From positions 558,001-622,000 of the forward strand of contig JABYQN010000005.1 in assembly GCA_022606135.1 (NCBI GenBank): a stretch of 64,000 nucleotides of DNA. The letters are read 5' to 3'. The notes beneath the pieces are model-generated. The model was not told where the DNA came from. It searched no databases and saw nothing but the letters and a program-made list of their open reading frames with translations. This stretch comes from Fomes fomentarius. Taxonomy: Eukaryota; Basidiomycota; Agaricomycetes; Polyporales; Polyporaceae. Of the stretch, positions 49,948 to 59,720 are shown piece by piece (within the stretch, counting starts at the first letter, position 1; every line of letters starts with the position of its first letter). The position numbers and the translations under genes were made by a program.

Positions 49948-51013
49948 ATGGCGGAGGCCTCCATACAGAGACCGAAGATCGACTACGTGATCTTTGACAT
50001 GGATGGTAGTACTAGAACACTCCCCGCTTTCCTCCTCAACATCTGCCAAGATCGCTGACTGTATGCATGCATACGGATATGTAGGGCTGCTCATCGACTC
50101 TGAGCGTGTCTACACAGACGTGACGAGTATGCATCTCGCCCGCCGACGTCTGTGTCGCTTTCACGCTCACGCGCGGCCAACATAGATGGGCTCCTCGCCC
50201 CATACGGCAAGGAGATGACCTGGGACATCAAAGCAGGTCTCATGGGCAAACGTACGCCACCCCAGCTCTGAGGTCGGACCCTTTCACTCATTGTGCAACT
50301 TGCAACACCCGCCTTCCATTGAATGCAGCCGAACGCGAAGCCGCTGCGCACCTGCTCTCGTTCTTCCCTGACCTCCCGCCGTACTTCACGATCGACTATT
50401 ACCTCGATGCACGGCGAGACCTGCAAGACGAAGGATGGCCATCCGTGCGGCCCCTCCCAGGCGCGCTCAAGCTCGTGCGGCACCTGCACGCGCACGGCGT
50501 CCCGATCGCGCTCGCCACGGGCTCGCAGCGCCGCAACTTCCAGCTCAAGTCGTCGCACCTCGGCGAGCTCTTCGACTGCTTCGAGCGCAAGGTCGTCTGT
50601 GCGGACGACGGGCTGTTTCCCCGGGGGAGGGGCAAGCCGCACCCGGACATCTTCCTCGTCGCTGCGCAGCGGTTTCTGGGCCTGGATGTCGGGACGGGCG
50701 AGGTGGGCGAGGGGCATGTGAGTGAGGAGCAGCGGAGTGTGAGGGCGAAGGGCTTAGTGTTCGAGGACGGGATCCCGGGCGTGCAGGCTGGGAAGAGGGC
50801 AGGAATGAGTGGTATGTCATACTTCTGGGATGATGGCAAGTGATGCTTCGCTGACTGTGAGGCCCGTTGACACCAGTGGTCTGGGTTCCGGATGCGAACC
50901 TCTTGTCTCTGGGAGGAGAGATTACCTCTGTGGACGAGCAAGCGGACCTCACGATAAGTTCTCTAGAGGACTTTGTGCCCGAGCAGTGGGGCCTCCCACC
51001 ATACAACACCTAG
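49948..51013 (+). CDS. HAD phosphatase, pseudouridine-5'-phosphatase (HDHD1/Gs1) type
   Basis: Small-molecule phosphatase of the HAD subclass with a helical cap. Splicing gives YVIFDMDGLLIDSERVYTDVTN (motif I D-x-D-G with the second acidic residue), followed by LLAPYGKEMTWDIKAGLMGK, as in HDHD1/Gs1-like proteins. Motif II is PIALATGSQRRNF, motif III the lysine in GRGKPHPDIFL, and motif IV VFEDGIPGVQAGKRAGM; then VVWVPDANL after the last intron. At least five exons; the small second exon carries LLIDSERVYTDVT. Stop at 51011-51013. Pseudouridine-5'-phosphate or another small phosphomonoester is the likely substrate, by family only. Confidence 0.85.
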
Positions 51014-51346
51014 GACTACAATGCTAAGTAAACAAATACTGTGCAGGTATGTCAGAGGGCCTTCATCGGGCAATTGATCGCATTGACAAGAGTACGCCCT
51101 CACAGCCGAATCAGTAGTCGATATTGTCACTAACTATCTTGCAATGAACTTCAGTGAAACATCGCAGGATGCTGCACTCTGCCTTATCCTCCGCAAAGTG
51201 AGTCGTCACGGGATAGCAAGTCTTCTGACACGTGTATAGAAAGGTACCGCAGCACATGCAGAGACACTCATGCAGATAAAGCCCGGTTCCGTTACTATCA
51301 CTGAACAACAAACCCTGGTCAGGATTCCTCATCTTCTTCGCTCACC

Positions 51347-52386
51347 ATGGCTGAACCGCCAGCTACCAACGTGCGCGAGCCATTCAGCTATGCCGATGCA
51401 GATGTCATCGTCCGTTCGTCGGACCGCATCGACTTCCACCTCCACAAGACCATCCTGGGCAGAGCATCACAGATTTTCGCGGATATGTTCACGCTCCCAG
51501 AATTCGTGACACCGAGCGCAAATCCCCAGGTCGTAGAGATCGTAGAAGACGCCCAAACTCTCGATGCTCTATCGCGATCGTGTTAACCCGTAATCCATCC
51601 ATCTTTCGAGACCGTTGAAGAGCTACTCGCGGTCCTCAAGACGGCCGAGAAGTACGACATGCAGTACCTCGTATCCTCCCTGGAGCAGAACATGCTGGCG
51701 CTCTTAAAGAGCAAGGGTGTCGAACCTCTTCGCGCATACGCCATCGCCCATGTCCACAAGTACCGCGACGTCGCCCGTGCAGCCGCACGCCTCCTTCTGC
51801 CCGACCCCCAGTACCTCGAGCGGACCTCGCAGGTTCCAGAGCTTGACGAGATTCCTGCCTCTGCCCTGCGTACGTTCGTCGCATATCGCCGCGCATGCAT
51901 CAAGGCCGCGTGCAGGATGGTGGATGATGCGGAATGGATGGCGACTCGGGCTGGGCGGGACATCTGGATCTCCCCTAAGGGCGCGGGGAAAATTATGGGT
52001 GTGGAGAACTCATGGTCGTGGGTGTCCTGCCAGAACGCTGACCATCGGAGTCGCTCTGTCTCCATATCCGAGCGTGTTGAACGTCACTTGCTCGTGCGAG
52101 ACTGGTGGATCAAGTACAACGAGCATGCTAAAGAGAGGTTGGGCATGGCCCCGAGCGGGGAGGTTGTGACCCAGACATCTGTCATGGAGCTTGCTCTGGA
52201 GCAGGCGATGGGTTGCTACCATTGCGCCCCAAAGGCATGGAAGGATCTCGTGGATTATAGTCAGCAGCTAGCGAAGGCGATCGACGCGGCTATGGCGTTG
52301 GTGAGCATATTACTTGGGCACTTAGTGCTCTGGTGCTGGAGTATTGACCATGACTTTTACAGGTAAGGATTGAACTGGCGTTTTGA
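51347..52386 (+). pseudogene. BTB/POZ paralog with one in-frame stop
   Basis: Two exons, 51347-52300 (318 codons in one continuous frame) and 52363-52386, with a 62-nt intron. The only defect seen is TAA at 51584-51586. It replaces the tyrosine (or cysteine) that paralogs have in RLCYPVEHP; here the reading is SRSC-stop-PVIHP. The BTB domain starts PFSYADADVIVRSSDRIDFHLHK. The C-terminal module is complete: NSWSWVSC, RDWWIKYNEHA, GCYHCAPKAWKDL, ending VRIELAF. Either a recent pseudogene, a sequencing error, or a truncated product of 79 residues plus possible reinitiation. The 333-bp interval before the start has no gene. Confidence 0.75.
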
Positions 52387-52628
52387 AAGACTGACGGCTG
52401 GCTCGTTCTTGAAGCGGTGATCTGAGTACTACGCTCAGGAAGAATACATTCAGAAGTTCCGCACTTCTTACCGCAGCAACACCAGCCTCATGACCATCCA
52501 ATATGAGGTGAGAGTGTGAACGTTAGACGCCTTCGCAGCATATAAAATGTGTCAGTAAGTTGCAACTGGTTGAGCCCTCAGGCCTCAATCCCAAGCCGTC
52601 GCCCCTTCACACACTGATATACGGTGCC

Positions 52629-53702
52629 ATGGATGGTCCGAAATCGAGTCCACGACCTCCCTTCAACGACGTCGATGCGGACATCATTCTGCGCTCTGCA
52701 GATAATGTCGAATTTTGGCTGTACAAGGTTATCATAGCGAAATCGTCCTCGGTCTTCCGCGGCATGCTCACCCTCCCCGACGCGCATGCGCACAACAAAC
52801 CGCAGGTAGTGTCTGTGTCCGAGGACGCAGACACCCTAGAGAACCTTCTACGTTTCTGCTATCCCGTGCAGCGCCCCGCGTTCCACACGGTGGATCAACT
52901 TGGGACTGTTCTCACGGCGGCGAGGAAATACGACATGCCATCCGTTCTAGAAGACCTCCTCAGATGCGCGGAACCCTTCCTCCACTCCTCCCCTCCCCTA
53001 CGTGTCTACCTTATAGCCTACAAGTGCGAGCTTCCAGGCCTCGCACGACAGGCTGCGAGAGCGCTACTCGACGATCCCCATTCCCTCGACCCCGACCCCA
53101 TGCCCCCGAGTTCCGTACTATCCCCTGTGAGGTCATGTATGCCTTCGCGGCCTACCGGGGGAAGTGCGTGGACGCGGTGTTATCCATCGTGGATGACGAC
53201 TCATGGATCTTGTCTGGAGATCACAATCGTCAGATAGCGTACTCGAACAAGGGGAACCCGCACCTGTTCTCCACGTGGGCGTGGCTGAACTGCGACGAGT
53301 CCTGCGTGGAGGACAAGACACAGGGCATCTGGGCCGGGCGCAAATCCGGCGGACGGACATTGTATCCGTGCCTCTGGTGGGCCCGATACAGGACGCATGT
53401 GCGCGAGGCAGTCATGCGGTGCCCCACGAGCAAAGCAGTCGTGGATAGTCGGGCGATCGAGCTCGCAGTCCAGCGAGCGGCGAGTTGCGATAGCTGTGCG
53501 CCGAAGGCACAGACTCACATGACGGAGTTCAGTCTGGCGTTGAAGAGACGGATTGACAAAGCTGTGGACATGGTGCGCATGGGAGTTGTTGTCATTCTAT
53601 GCGATGAGCGAGTCGATACTCACACATCACAACCCACCCCAGATAAAAATCACACTACCTTTCTACGTCGATGCAGACGCAGGGATTGACTTTGGGGAGT
53701 GA
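52629..53702 (+). CDS. BTB/POZ paralog, frame broken at a C5 tract (53103-53107)
   Basis: The BTB domain is PFNDVDADIILRSADNVEFWLYKVIIAKSSSVFRGMLTLP, then LLRFCYPVQRPAF and AARKYDMPSV. The frame runs to DPDPMPP and then must move by one base to EFRTIPCEVMYAFAAYRGKC, where the homology continues. Exon 1 (52629-53572) is 944 nt, one base short of a multiple of three. The rest is complete: STWAWLNCDES, LWWARYRTHVREA, SCDSCAPKAQTHM, and after a 70-nt intron IKITLPF, stop at 53700-53702. Either a frameshift pseudogene, a homopolymer sequencing error or a programmed shift. The C-terminal part resembles the remnants at 38.4 and 55.5 kb most closely. Confidence 0.65.
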
Positions 53703-53965
53703 TCGGGCACATGTGGTCAGAGAACTGTCAGTTGTTTTGTTGAGCGCTGAGCACTGGCAGAGTGAATACATTCTTCCATCTCGCACGCGGCTCTGCGCGC
53801 TGCATCACTGCCCTACCAAGTTCTTATCGATGGCCCTAACGCCGAAAGAAGTTTCTTATCTAGTATAAGTATATGTAAAACGTGGGGCCGTATACGGTAT
53901 ACCCCTCGCCGCTGCTTAGCTGAAGGATTGCAAGGCACACAATTCCTACTCGCCGCATTCCTACT

Positions 53966-55020
53966 ATGGCTGATCAGAGTACAGTACGTGCACCATTTGA
54001 CGACGCAGACGCCAACATCATCGTCCGTTCATCCGACGGAGTAGACTTCCGTCTCTACAAGAATGTGCTTGCGAAAGCGTCCCCCGTCTTCCGCGACATG
54101 TTTACGCTCCCAGCATCATCCAGCAGCTCTTCCGAGAGTCCTGAGGACCCGCAAACGATCTCGCTCTCGGAAAATGCAGAGACACTCGACGCACTCTTTC
54201 GTCTCTGCTACCCCGTCGAGCACCCGGTGTTCACCGCGTTCGAACACGTCCGTGCCGTGCTGGAAGCGGCGGAAAAGTACGACATGACATCCCTCGTTGG
54301 AAACCTGGAGGAGTACTTCGTCCCATTCTTGGATTCCGAGCCCCTGCGCACCTACGCGACCGGGTACTTCCTGCAATCCCGCGAAATCGCTCGCGCTGCC
54401 GCGAAGCGTCTGCTCGAGGACCCCGAGTTCGCCGCGCCTGATGTTCCTCCCCCGAGTTCGACAGTCTTCCTGCTCTTGCCTTGCATTCCGTCTTCATCTA
54501 TCGCAAGGAGTGCGTGGCTGCAGCGATTGCTGCGACCAAGGACGATATGCAGCAGTGGATGATCAGAGGGGAAGGTAAACACAGTCAAGCCATCCAGTCC
54601 GTCATGGATCTATCTCGCTCTTGGATCTGGCTATCCTGCCCAAATTCCTCCAATCTGGGTGCACCAGTCCGTGCGAGAATGACAGGCACACGGTCCTCAG
54701 ACTTCCAGGAATTCCGGACGCAGGAGTGGTGGAGCAAATACATCGTGGGCGTTCAGAATGAGTTGGCTCTCCGCCCCGTTGGGCACGTCGTAACGGCACA
54801 GAAGAACGTCGAGCCCTTCGTCAACATGGCGCTCAAGTGCTGGACATGTGCGCCTCGAGCATGGGCAGACATGACCAAGTTCACCCAGTTGCTCGCGAAG
54901 GAGATCGACGAGGCGGTGTCCAAGGTTCGTCCTGAATTCTGACTCTGAAGTATCTTTGAGTCACCGGGCTGACGGAAGCCTTCATCCAAAAACCAGGTTG
55001 AGATCCGTCTGCCATTCTGA
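53966..55020 (+). CDS. BTB/POZ paralog, frame broken at the same C5 site (54449-54453)
   Basis: BTB domain PFDDADANIIVRSSDGVDFRLYKNVLAKASPVFRDMFTLP, then a Ser-rich insert, LFRLCYPVEHPVFTAFEHV and AAEKYDMTSL. The frame runs to APDVPPP, then continues one base shifted as EFDSLPALALHSVFIYRKECVAAAIAATKDD. Exon 1 (53966-54924) is 959 nt, one base short of a multiple of three, as in the upstream paralog. The C-terminal module is SRSWIWLSC, EWWSKYIVGV, KCWTCAPRAWADM, and after a 72-nt intron VEIRLPF, stop at 55018-55020. All else appears intact. Confidence 0.65.
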
Positions 55021-55464
55021 ATAGGTCGATTGTGAGGGTCCGAGAGAGAGACCGTATCAGGGTTATGTTATCGTTTTGAGTGAGCGAGCGCTTGCTTCAT
55101 CGCCGGCTATTCCCGAGTATGATACAGACAATACTACCTCATCCGTTTGCCCCTCGACTACGACTCGGATTATCGTATAGGATAACCGTTGATATCTGTG
55201 CTGCAGCAGCCTGTAGTGGGCTGCAGTTATGATGCCTTCCCGGCACAATATATCGACATCGCCTAAATTCGTCAGGCTCCAGGCTCCCTACTCTGGAAAG
55301 GTTCATGGACAAGACGTAAGATAGGGCCCTTGCTGATGAGTATGCCCTCTCTTTGTGGTCAATATGTGATCACGGACGTCCCTCCAGTACGGAGGTGTCG
55401 CCGCTCCCACAGTGGATCCTCAGTCTGCAAGGCTACCGTTACTAAAGCGTCGACCGCTTTACCT

Positions 55465-55719
55465 CAGAAGGAGGCAGTCGTTCGGTGCCCCACGAGCAAA
55501 GCAGTCGTGGACGAAAAGGCAATCGAGCGCGCGGTCCAAGAGGCGGCGGTTTGTGCGCCGAAGGCACAGACCCACGTGACGGAGTTCAGTCTAGATCTGG
55601 CGTTGAAGAGAGGGATTGACGAAGCTGTGGACATGATGCGCACGAATCTTGACCTCGTCGACGACACTCACATCTTGTACTATAATCTATCACGGATCAA
55701 ATTGAAGCTCCCTTCCTGA
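55465..55719 (+). pseudogene. BTB gene remnant (C-terminal part)
   Basis: Reads EAVVRCPTSKAVVDEKAIERAVQEAAVCAPKAQTHVTEFSL and IDEAVDM, closely like the end of the gene at 52.6-53.7 kb; the first Cys of the C-x-x-C pair is gone. The usual donor after GACATG (gtgcgc in the paralog) is atgcgc here and the acceptor AG is lost, yet the frame reads through the former intron to IKLKLPS and stops at 55717-55719. No BTB domain is found upstream; 55021-55464 shows no gene. Confidence 0.75.
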
Positions 55720-56890
55720 TCTTATGATTTTCAACTCACCAACGAAGAAGTTGAGGAAATTCTGAAGTCTGCGTTGGTGTCAACATTGTCACTCTCACCG
55801 GTCTTGAGCTCCAGATTTGGGGACACAGGGAATTGTCAGGATTAGCAGGGTTGTTGTTTCTCAATGAACTTTACTCGTGTAATGAATGCCTCCCTCATGA
55901 GCCAGATGCTCGCATCGAGCTTCAGTGGCACCGTCGCGGTAGGATGGAAGCTAACTGGACACTGCGTGCATGGCCAGGAAATCCGCCCCGTAAAAGGCAT
56001 GGGATCTTTCGGGACGGTCCCATTGAACTTTCCCTCAATCGCTCAAAGTACAAAGGCGGGGACAGAGGGTGCAGGGAAAGTTAAGACCGCCCCCAAAGAT
56101 CCCGTGGCTTTCACAACAGGATTTCTTGGGCAGTGCACGTAGTGGGAGCGATTGTCTCGCACCCAAGACATCCATATCGGGGCAAAAACATCCCGCAGCA
56201 TCACTTCCAAGCCAGCCTCGCTAGCCGGGAAGATGTAGTTACTACTTACCATCAAACAATGCATCGACACCGGCACGATGCTCAAACAAGATTCCATGCA
56301 TCCGCATCTGACATATCGGCGGAGATAGGGACGTCGCTGAATCGCGGGAGTTGTCACGGCGTAAGGCCGCAGTTCAGATATGTATAGGTGCAGCCTATCA
56401 ATGTAGGGCATGCATATGCGTATGCGTCGAGTACTAGGACCGAGTAGTGCTAGAAAGTCAAGGTAGCACCAACAGAAGTCCGAGCGGGGCGGCCCGGGAG
56501 AAAAAAAGCGCAGTGTGTCGCTCCGGAATACGTGTTGCGAAGAATGAGATATGTACGATATGGCTAGTATAGAGTTAGATGTAGATGGCAGAGCAGTAGA
56601 TATGGTATGGTGAGTGGATACAGTCCGTGAGCGCGTAGGGAGCTATAAAACAAACATAGTAGCAAACGTCCGGTATGTAGTGTAGTCAAGGGTCGTCATC
56701 AAAATCGTCACTCGTCAAAGAACACCCGTTAGATGATAAGAGGGAAACACAGATGTCCACGCGAGGCCGGGATCACAAACGAAACACGAGTGAACTGTCA
56801 ATCGCAGGGAAAGAAGCACTTAAAGTCCACAGAAGAACGACAGAGCGTTCCCCGTAGCGTAGAAGCATAGAAGAAGAAGTCCGGGAAGGT
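55720..56890. other. intergenic within the right arm
   Basis: Contains the short block shared with the left arm and the 3' flank of copper radical oxidase B. The stretch 56640-56800 aligns with 37800-37955. No gene is seen. Confidence 0.5.
55896..55948 (-). repeat. short block shared with the left arm
   Basis: CATGAGCCAGATGCTCGC and GCACCGTCGCGGTAGGATGG are the reverse complement of the two ends of 38174-38243, in the mirrored position between BTB remnant and oxidase gene. Confidence 0.75.
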
Positions 56891-59407
56891 TCAGAGCAGG
56901 GACGACAGCAGGCAGAGGGAAGCTACCCCCGCTACAAAGAACGACGGGGCAGTGAGGGCGCCAGCGGCGTTCCTGCCCTGATCCGCATTGTTACCGTCGC
57001 TCGAGTTGTCGCCCGAGAGCGCAGCAATGACCGACGACGGGAGTGAGGGCGCGTTTCCGACCGCCTGCTTCTCGATCTTGCCTGAGCCAATCATAACCTG
57101 CACGCCGACGGACGGGACGCCGTTCACGACGACGAAAGCGACTGTCGGGTCACATCGAGCGTCAGACTCAGATTCAAAGCAAGTGGGAGCGAGGGGGACT
57201 TACGTGCAGGGCCGGGAGGGAAGATGGCTGGGTTCGGCGGCATCTGGGAGACGTGCAGGACCGCGCTACCATCCTTGTTGCCGGTGTAGGACATGTCCAG
57301 CTCGAGCATGCGCTGACCCATGTTCTACATTCCAGAGCCCGATCGTCAGCTATATGCGCGCTTTGCGAGAGATTTAGCCCACTGACCATCGTATGCGTGG
57401 AGAACCCGGTGCGGATGATGACCACCTTGGTGTTCTTGACATTGTTGACGTCGCCCTTGAGGTCGTCCTTGGAGAGCGTGACGTTGAAATAGTCGCCGCC
57501 GTACGACAACTGGCTCAGGATACCCTCGGGCTCAGGCCGGCGCTCGTTGTAGTACTCGGGATAGAAGTACTCCACCCGGTACTCTGTTACGAACTTGACG
57601 TCGTCGACCGCGTAGTCTGCGTGCGGATTCGATCCGGAGACGAACACGGAGCCTACAAAGAGGGGGAGAGATCGGCAGGGTCAGATCAGGTCCAATTTCG
57701 GTTCCACAACAGAAGGCTCTTCCGCTATGCTGGTGGCATACGCGAGATAAGATAAAGTGAGATGACTGACCATCGGGAAGCAGCGTCGCAGCCGAGTGGT
57801 ACATTCGCGGAACAGTACTCGGGGAGAGTCCGTCGCGGGACCACCTCTTGCCCAGGGGTGCGCTCGGGTCGTACATGATGGGCATGAGGATCGGGTTGTC
57901 CGCGTATGACTCGTTGATCGCCCAGGCGGCGTCACCGTAGCCTGCAGTACCGGTCTGCGCGCCGTTGAGCATCAGGATCTTACCGTTCGGCAGGTTGATG
58001 AGGTTGCCCATCGACCGACCCTCGGGGAGCGGGTCGTCTTGGACGTACGACGAGGACTGGTCAGGCGTGATGCGCACGCACGAATCTGACGCGTTGAATG
58101 CGGCAATGTTCCAGCCGATGTTCCACTGGTCCGGCTGCAGATTGCTGCCACCGCAGAAAAGGAGCGTGGCGGTATAGTTGTTGTCCGGCGACAGGGTGAA
58201 CATCGTCGAGCCACCGCTGGCGGGGTAAACGCGGACGGCATCTTTCATGTCATCCAGGGGCGTCTCCTGTTTCGCCTTGTAGTCCAGGAGTATTGTCTTC
58301 CAGTTCGACTGCACGAAGAGCTTGCCGGAGGGTAGTAGCCATGTTAGCGGGTACAGGTTCGCCGGCAGGGTGGTGGCAAGCAGGTTAGAGTGGACGAGCT
58401 CGTGGTCATCGGTCGGAGGGAAGATCTCCCAAGTCGGGTTGTCCTGCTCTTTCTGGTTCACGTATCCTCCCCAATCGCAACCGCCGAGCTGTGGACATGA
58501 GTCAGTCATTGATAGGGGTCGCGGGCTATTTACACCTACGATAATAGCAGAGCCATCCTCAAGCGTTTCACTGGTGCAGATGCTGTGTCAGACCGCGCCA
58601 AACATGAATGCTAAGAATTGAGAGACGTACAGAGTAGGGTACCACCGGCGAGTGGACATGTCAGCGGAAAGCGTCCATTCGCAGCTTTCGTCGTCACAGG
58701 GGTTGACCAATCTAGCACATCGCCATGTCAGACATCGCGCGCAGTCAGGAATCGAACGCGTCTATTCACCGGACACTGCAGAGAGAGGCGGGCGGTTAGT
58801 ACACTGCCGATGCTCCACGCGCAGGAGGCGAGGAATTCATGAACATACGATTTGCCACCATCAGGGTCGTCATACTCCCCACCGCCGTTTTGGCTATCGG
58901 CCTGCACGCCGCCTTTCTTCACCGCCTGGTTTCCGCCAACGTTGAGCCATGTCCCGTTGCCGAGGACGACACCGCCGGCGCAGAACGAGTTCGTGATAAC
59001 ATCCATCGCGCGACCCTTGTTCTTGCTGATGGAATACTCTATCACAAGGCGAGATTAAGCGGCTATGTACGGTTCATGTCCGCATATACCGACCTGCTGC
59101 CCATGCGGGGTGACCATTGATCTTTGTGGGATTGTTTTCCACCTTGTCGACGATGTAGACCTTGTCTGTTGTTCCGAGGAATAGCTGCGACGCGCGCGAT
59201 GTCAACTTCACGCGTCCCGCGTAAGACGGCTATGCGTACCTGTTGCGCGCTGGCTATACTGTCTCCTGCGACCTCAAACTGACCGAGGGGTGCGTCTGAC
59301 CGGCTAGGCTGACCGGGTTTGGAGACAGTGTTCTGGGCATATACCGAAGCAAAGAGCGACAATGCCGCGACAGCGGCGTGGGCATTCATTCTGGGTGCGC
59401 GTGCCAT
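56891..59407 (-). CDS. copper radical oxidase (glyoxal-oxidase type), GPI-anchored, copy B
   Basis: Mirror-image paralog of the gene at 35271-37721 with the same exon layout. The signal peptide (NAHAAVAALSLFASVYAQ), radical cysteine (NSFCAGG), tyrosine (TRRWYPT), Tyr-His pair (PRMYHSAATLLPDG) and C-domain histidine (GFSTHTMNMGQR) are all present, so the active site is complete. The tail (FVAGVASLCLLSSLL) again predicts a GPI anchor. Differences from copy A are scattered and conservative, e.g. NQKEQ for NNAAQ, GFSTHTM for GYSTHAM and NES for DDS. The start is ATG at 59407. Both copies are apparently functional, so this is a recent duplication or a pair kept alike by gene conversion. Confidence 0.87.
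58770..58775 (-). other. 6-nt microexon of copper radical oxidase copy B
   Basis: On the minus strand ctctgcag is followed by TGTCCG and the donor gtgaatag, exactly as in copy A. It restores the reading GKSVRLVNPCDD. Confidence 0.75.
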
Positions 59408-59557
59408 AGGAGACAAAACGAGGAGATATAGATGCTAGAAACCGCGTCTACTGCCGTGAGACGAGGAGGGGGAAGTGAGGAGAAGGGGGCAGGTATAGCC
59501 GGGCCCAGGAGAGAGGCTGCTAACACGCCGCAAGAGGCCTGAGGCTGGGGCGACCGA

Positions 59558-59565
59558 CTATATAG
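59558..59565 (-). promoter_or_regulatory. possible TATA element upstream of copper radical oxidase B
   Basis: CTATATAG lies about 150 nt upstream of the copy B start codon. The aligned position in copy A (about 35131-35139) reads CTATGTGG, while copy A has GTATATCT closer to its start (about 35192). Confidence 0.4.
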
Positions 59566-59720
59566 AATTACGGGGCGGGGAAGACGGGCGTTGGAGAAAG
59601 AGTCTGAGGTATACTTTATGGATGTCGGTCCTCTGGTGGCGTCACTCACAGTCAGAAGTCAGACGCGATCGGGGCACTGGGAGGGCACTCGTACCGCACC
59701 GCGCAAGATCCCTCGGCTGT

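Larger units (their letters stand above)
55330..59720 (-). repeat. right arm of the large inverted duplication
   Basis: Reverse-complement counterpart of 35000-38700. Reading inward from 59720: promoter, copper radical oxidase B, its 3' flank (shared to about 56640), the short block at 55896-55948, and the BTB remnant at about 55465-55719. Spacing between the oxidase stop and the short block differs (about 450 bp in the left arm, about 940 bp here), so indels have accumulated. Confidence 0.8.

Noticed and set aside
54441..54457. A tiny intron that would repair the frame at the C5 tract
   Set aside because: The only GT..AG there (gttcctcccccgag) is 14 nt, too short to be spliced, and the upstream paralog has no GT at that position.
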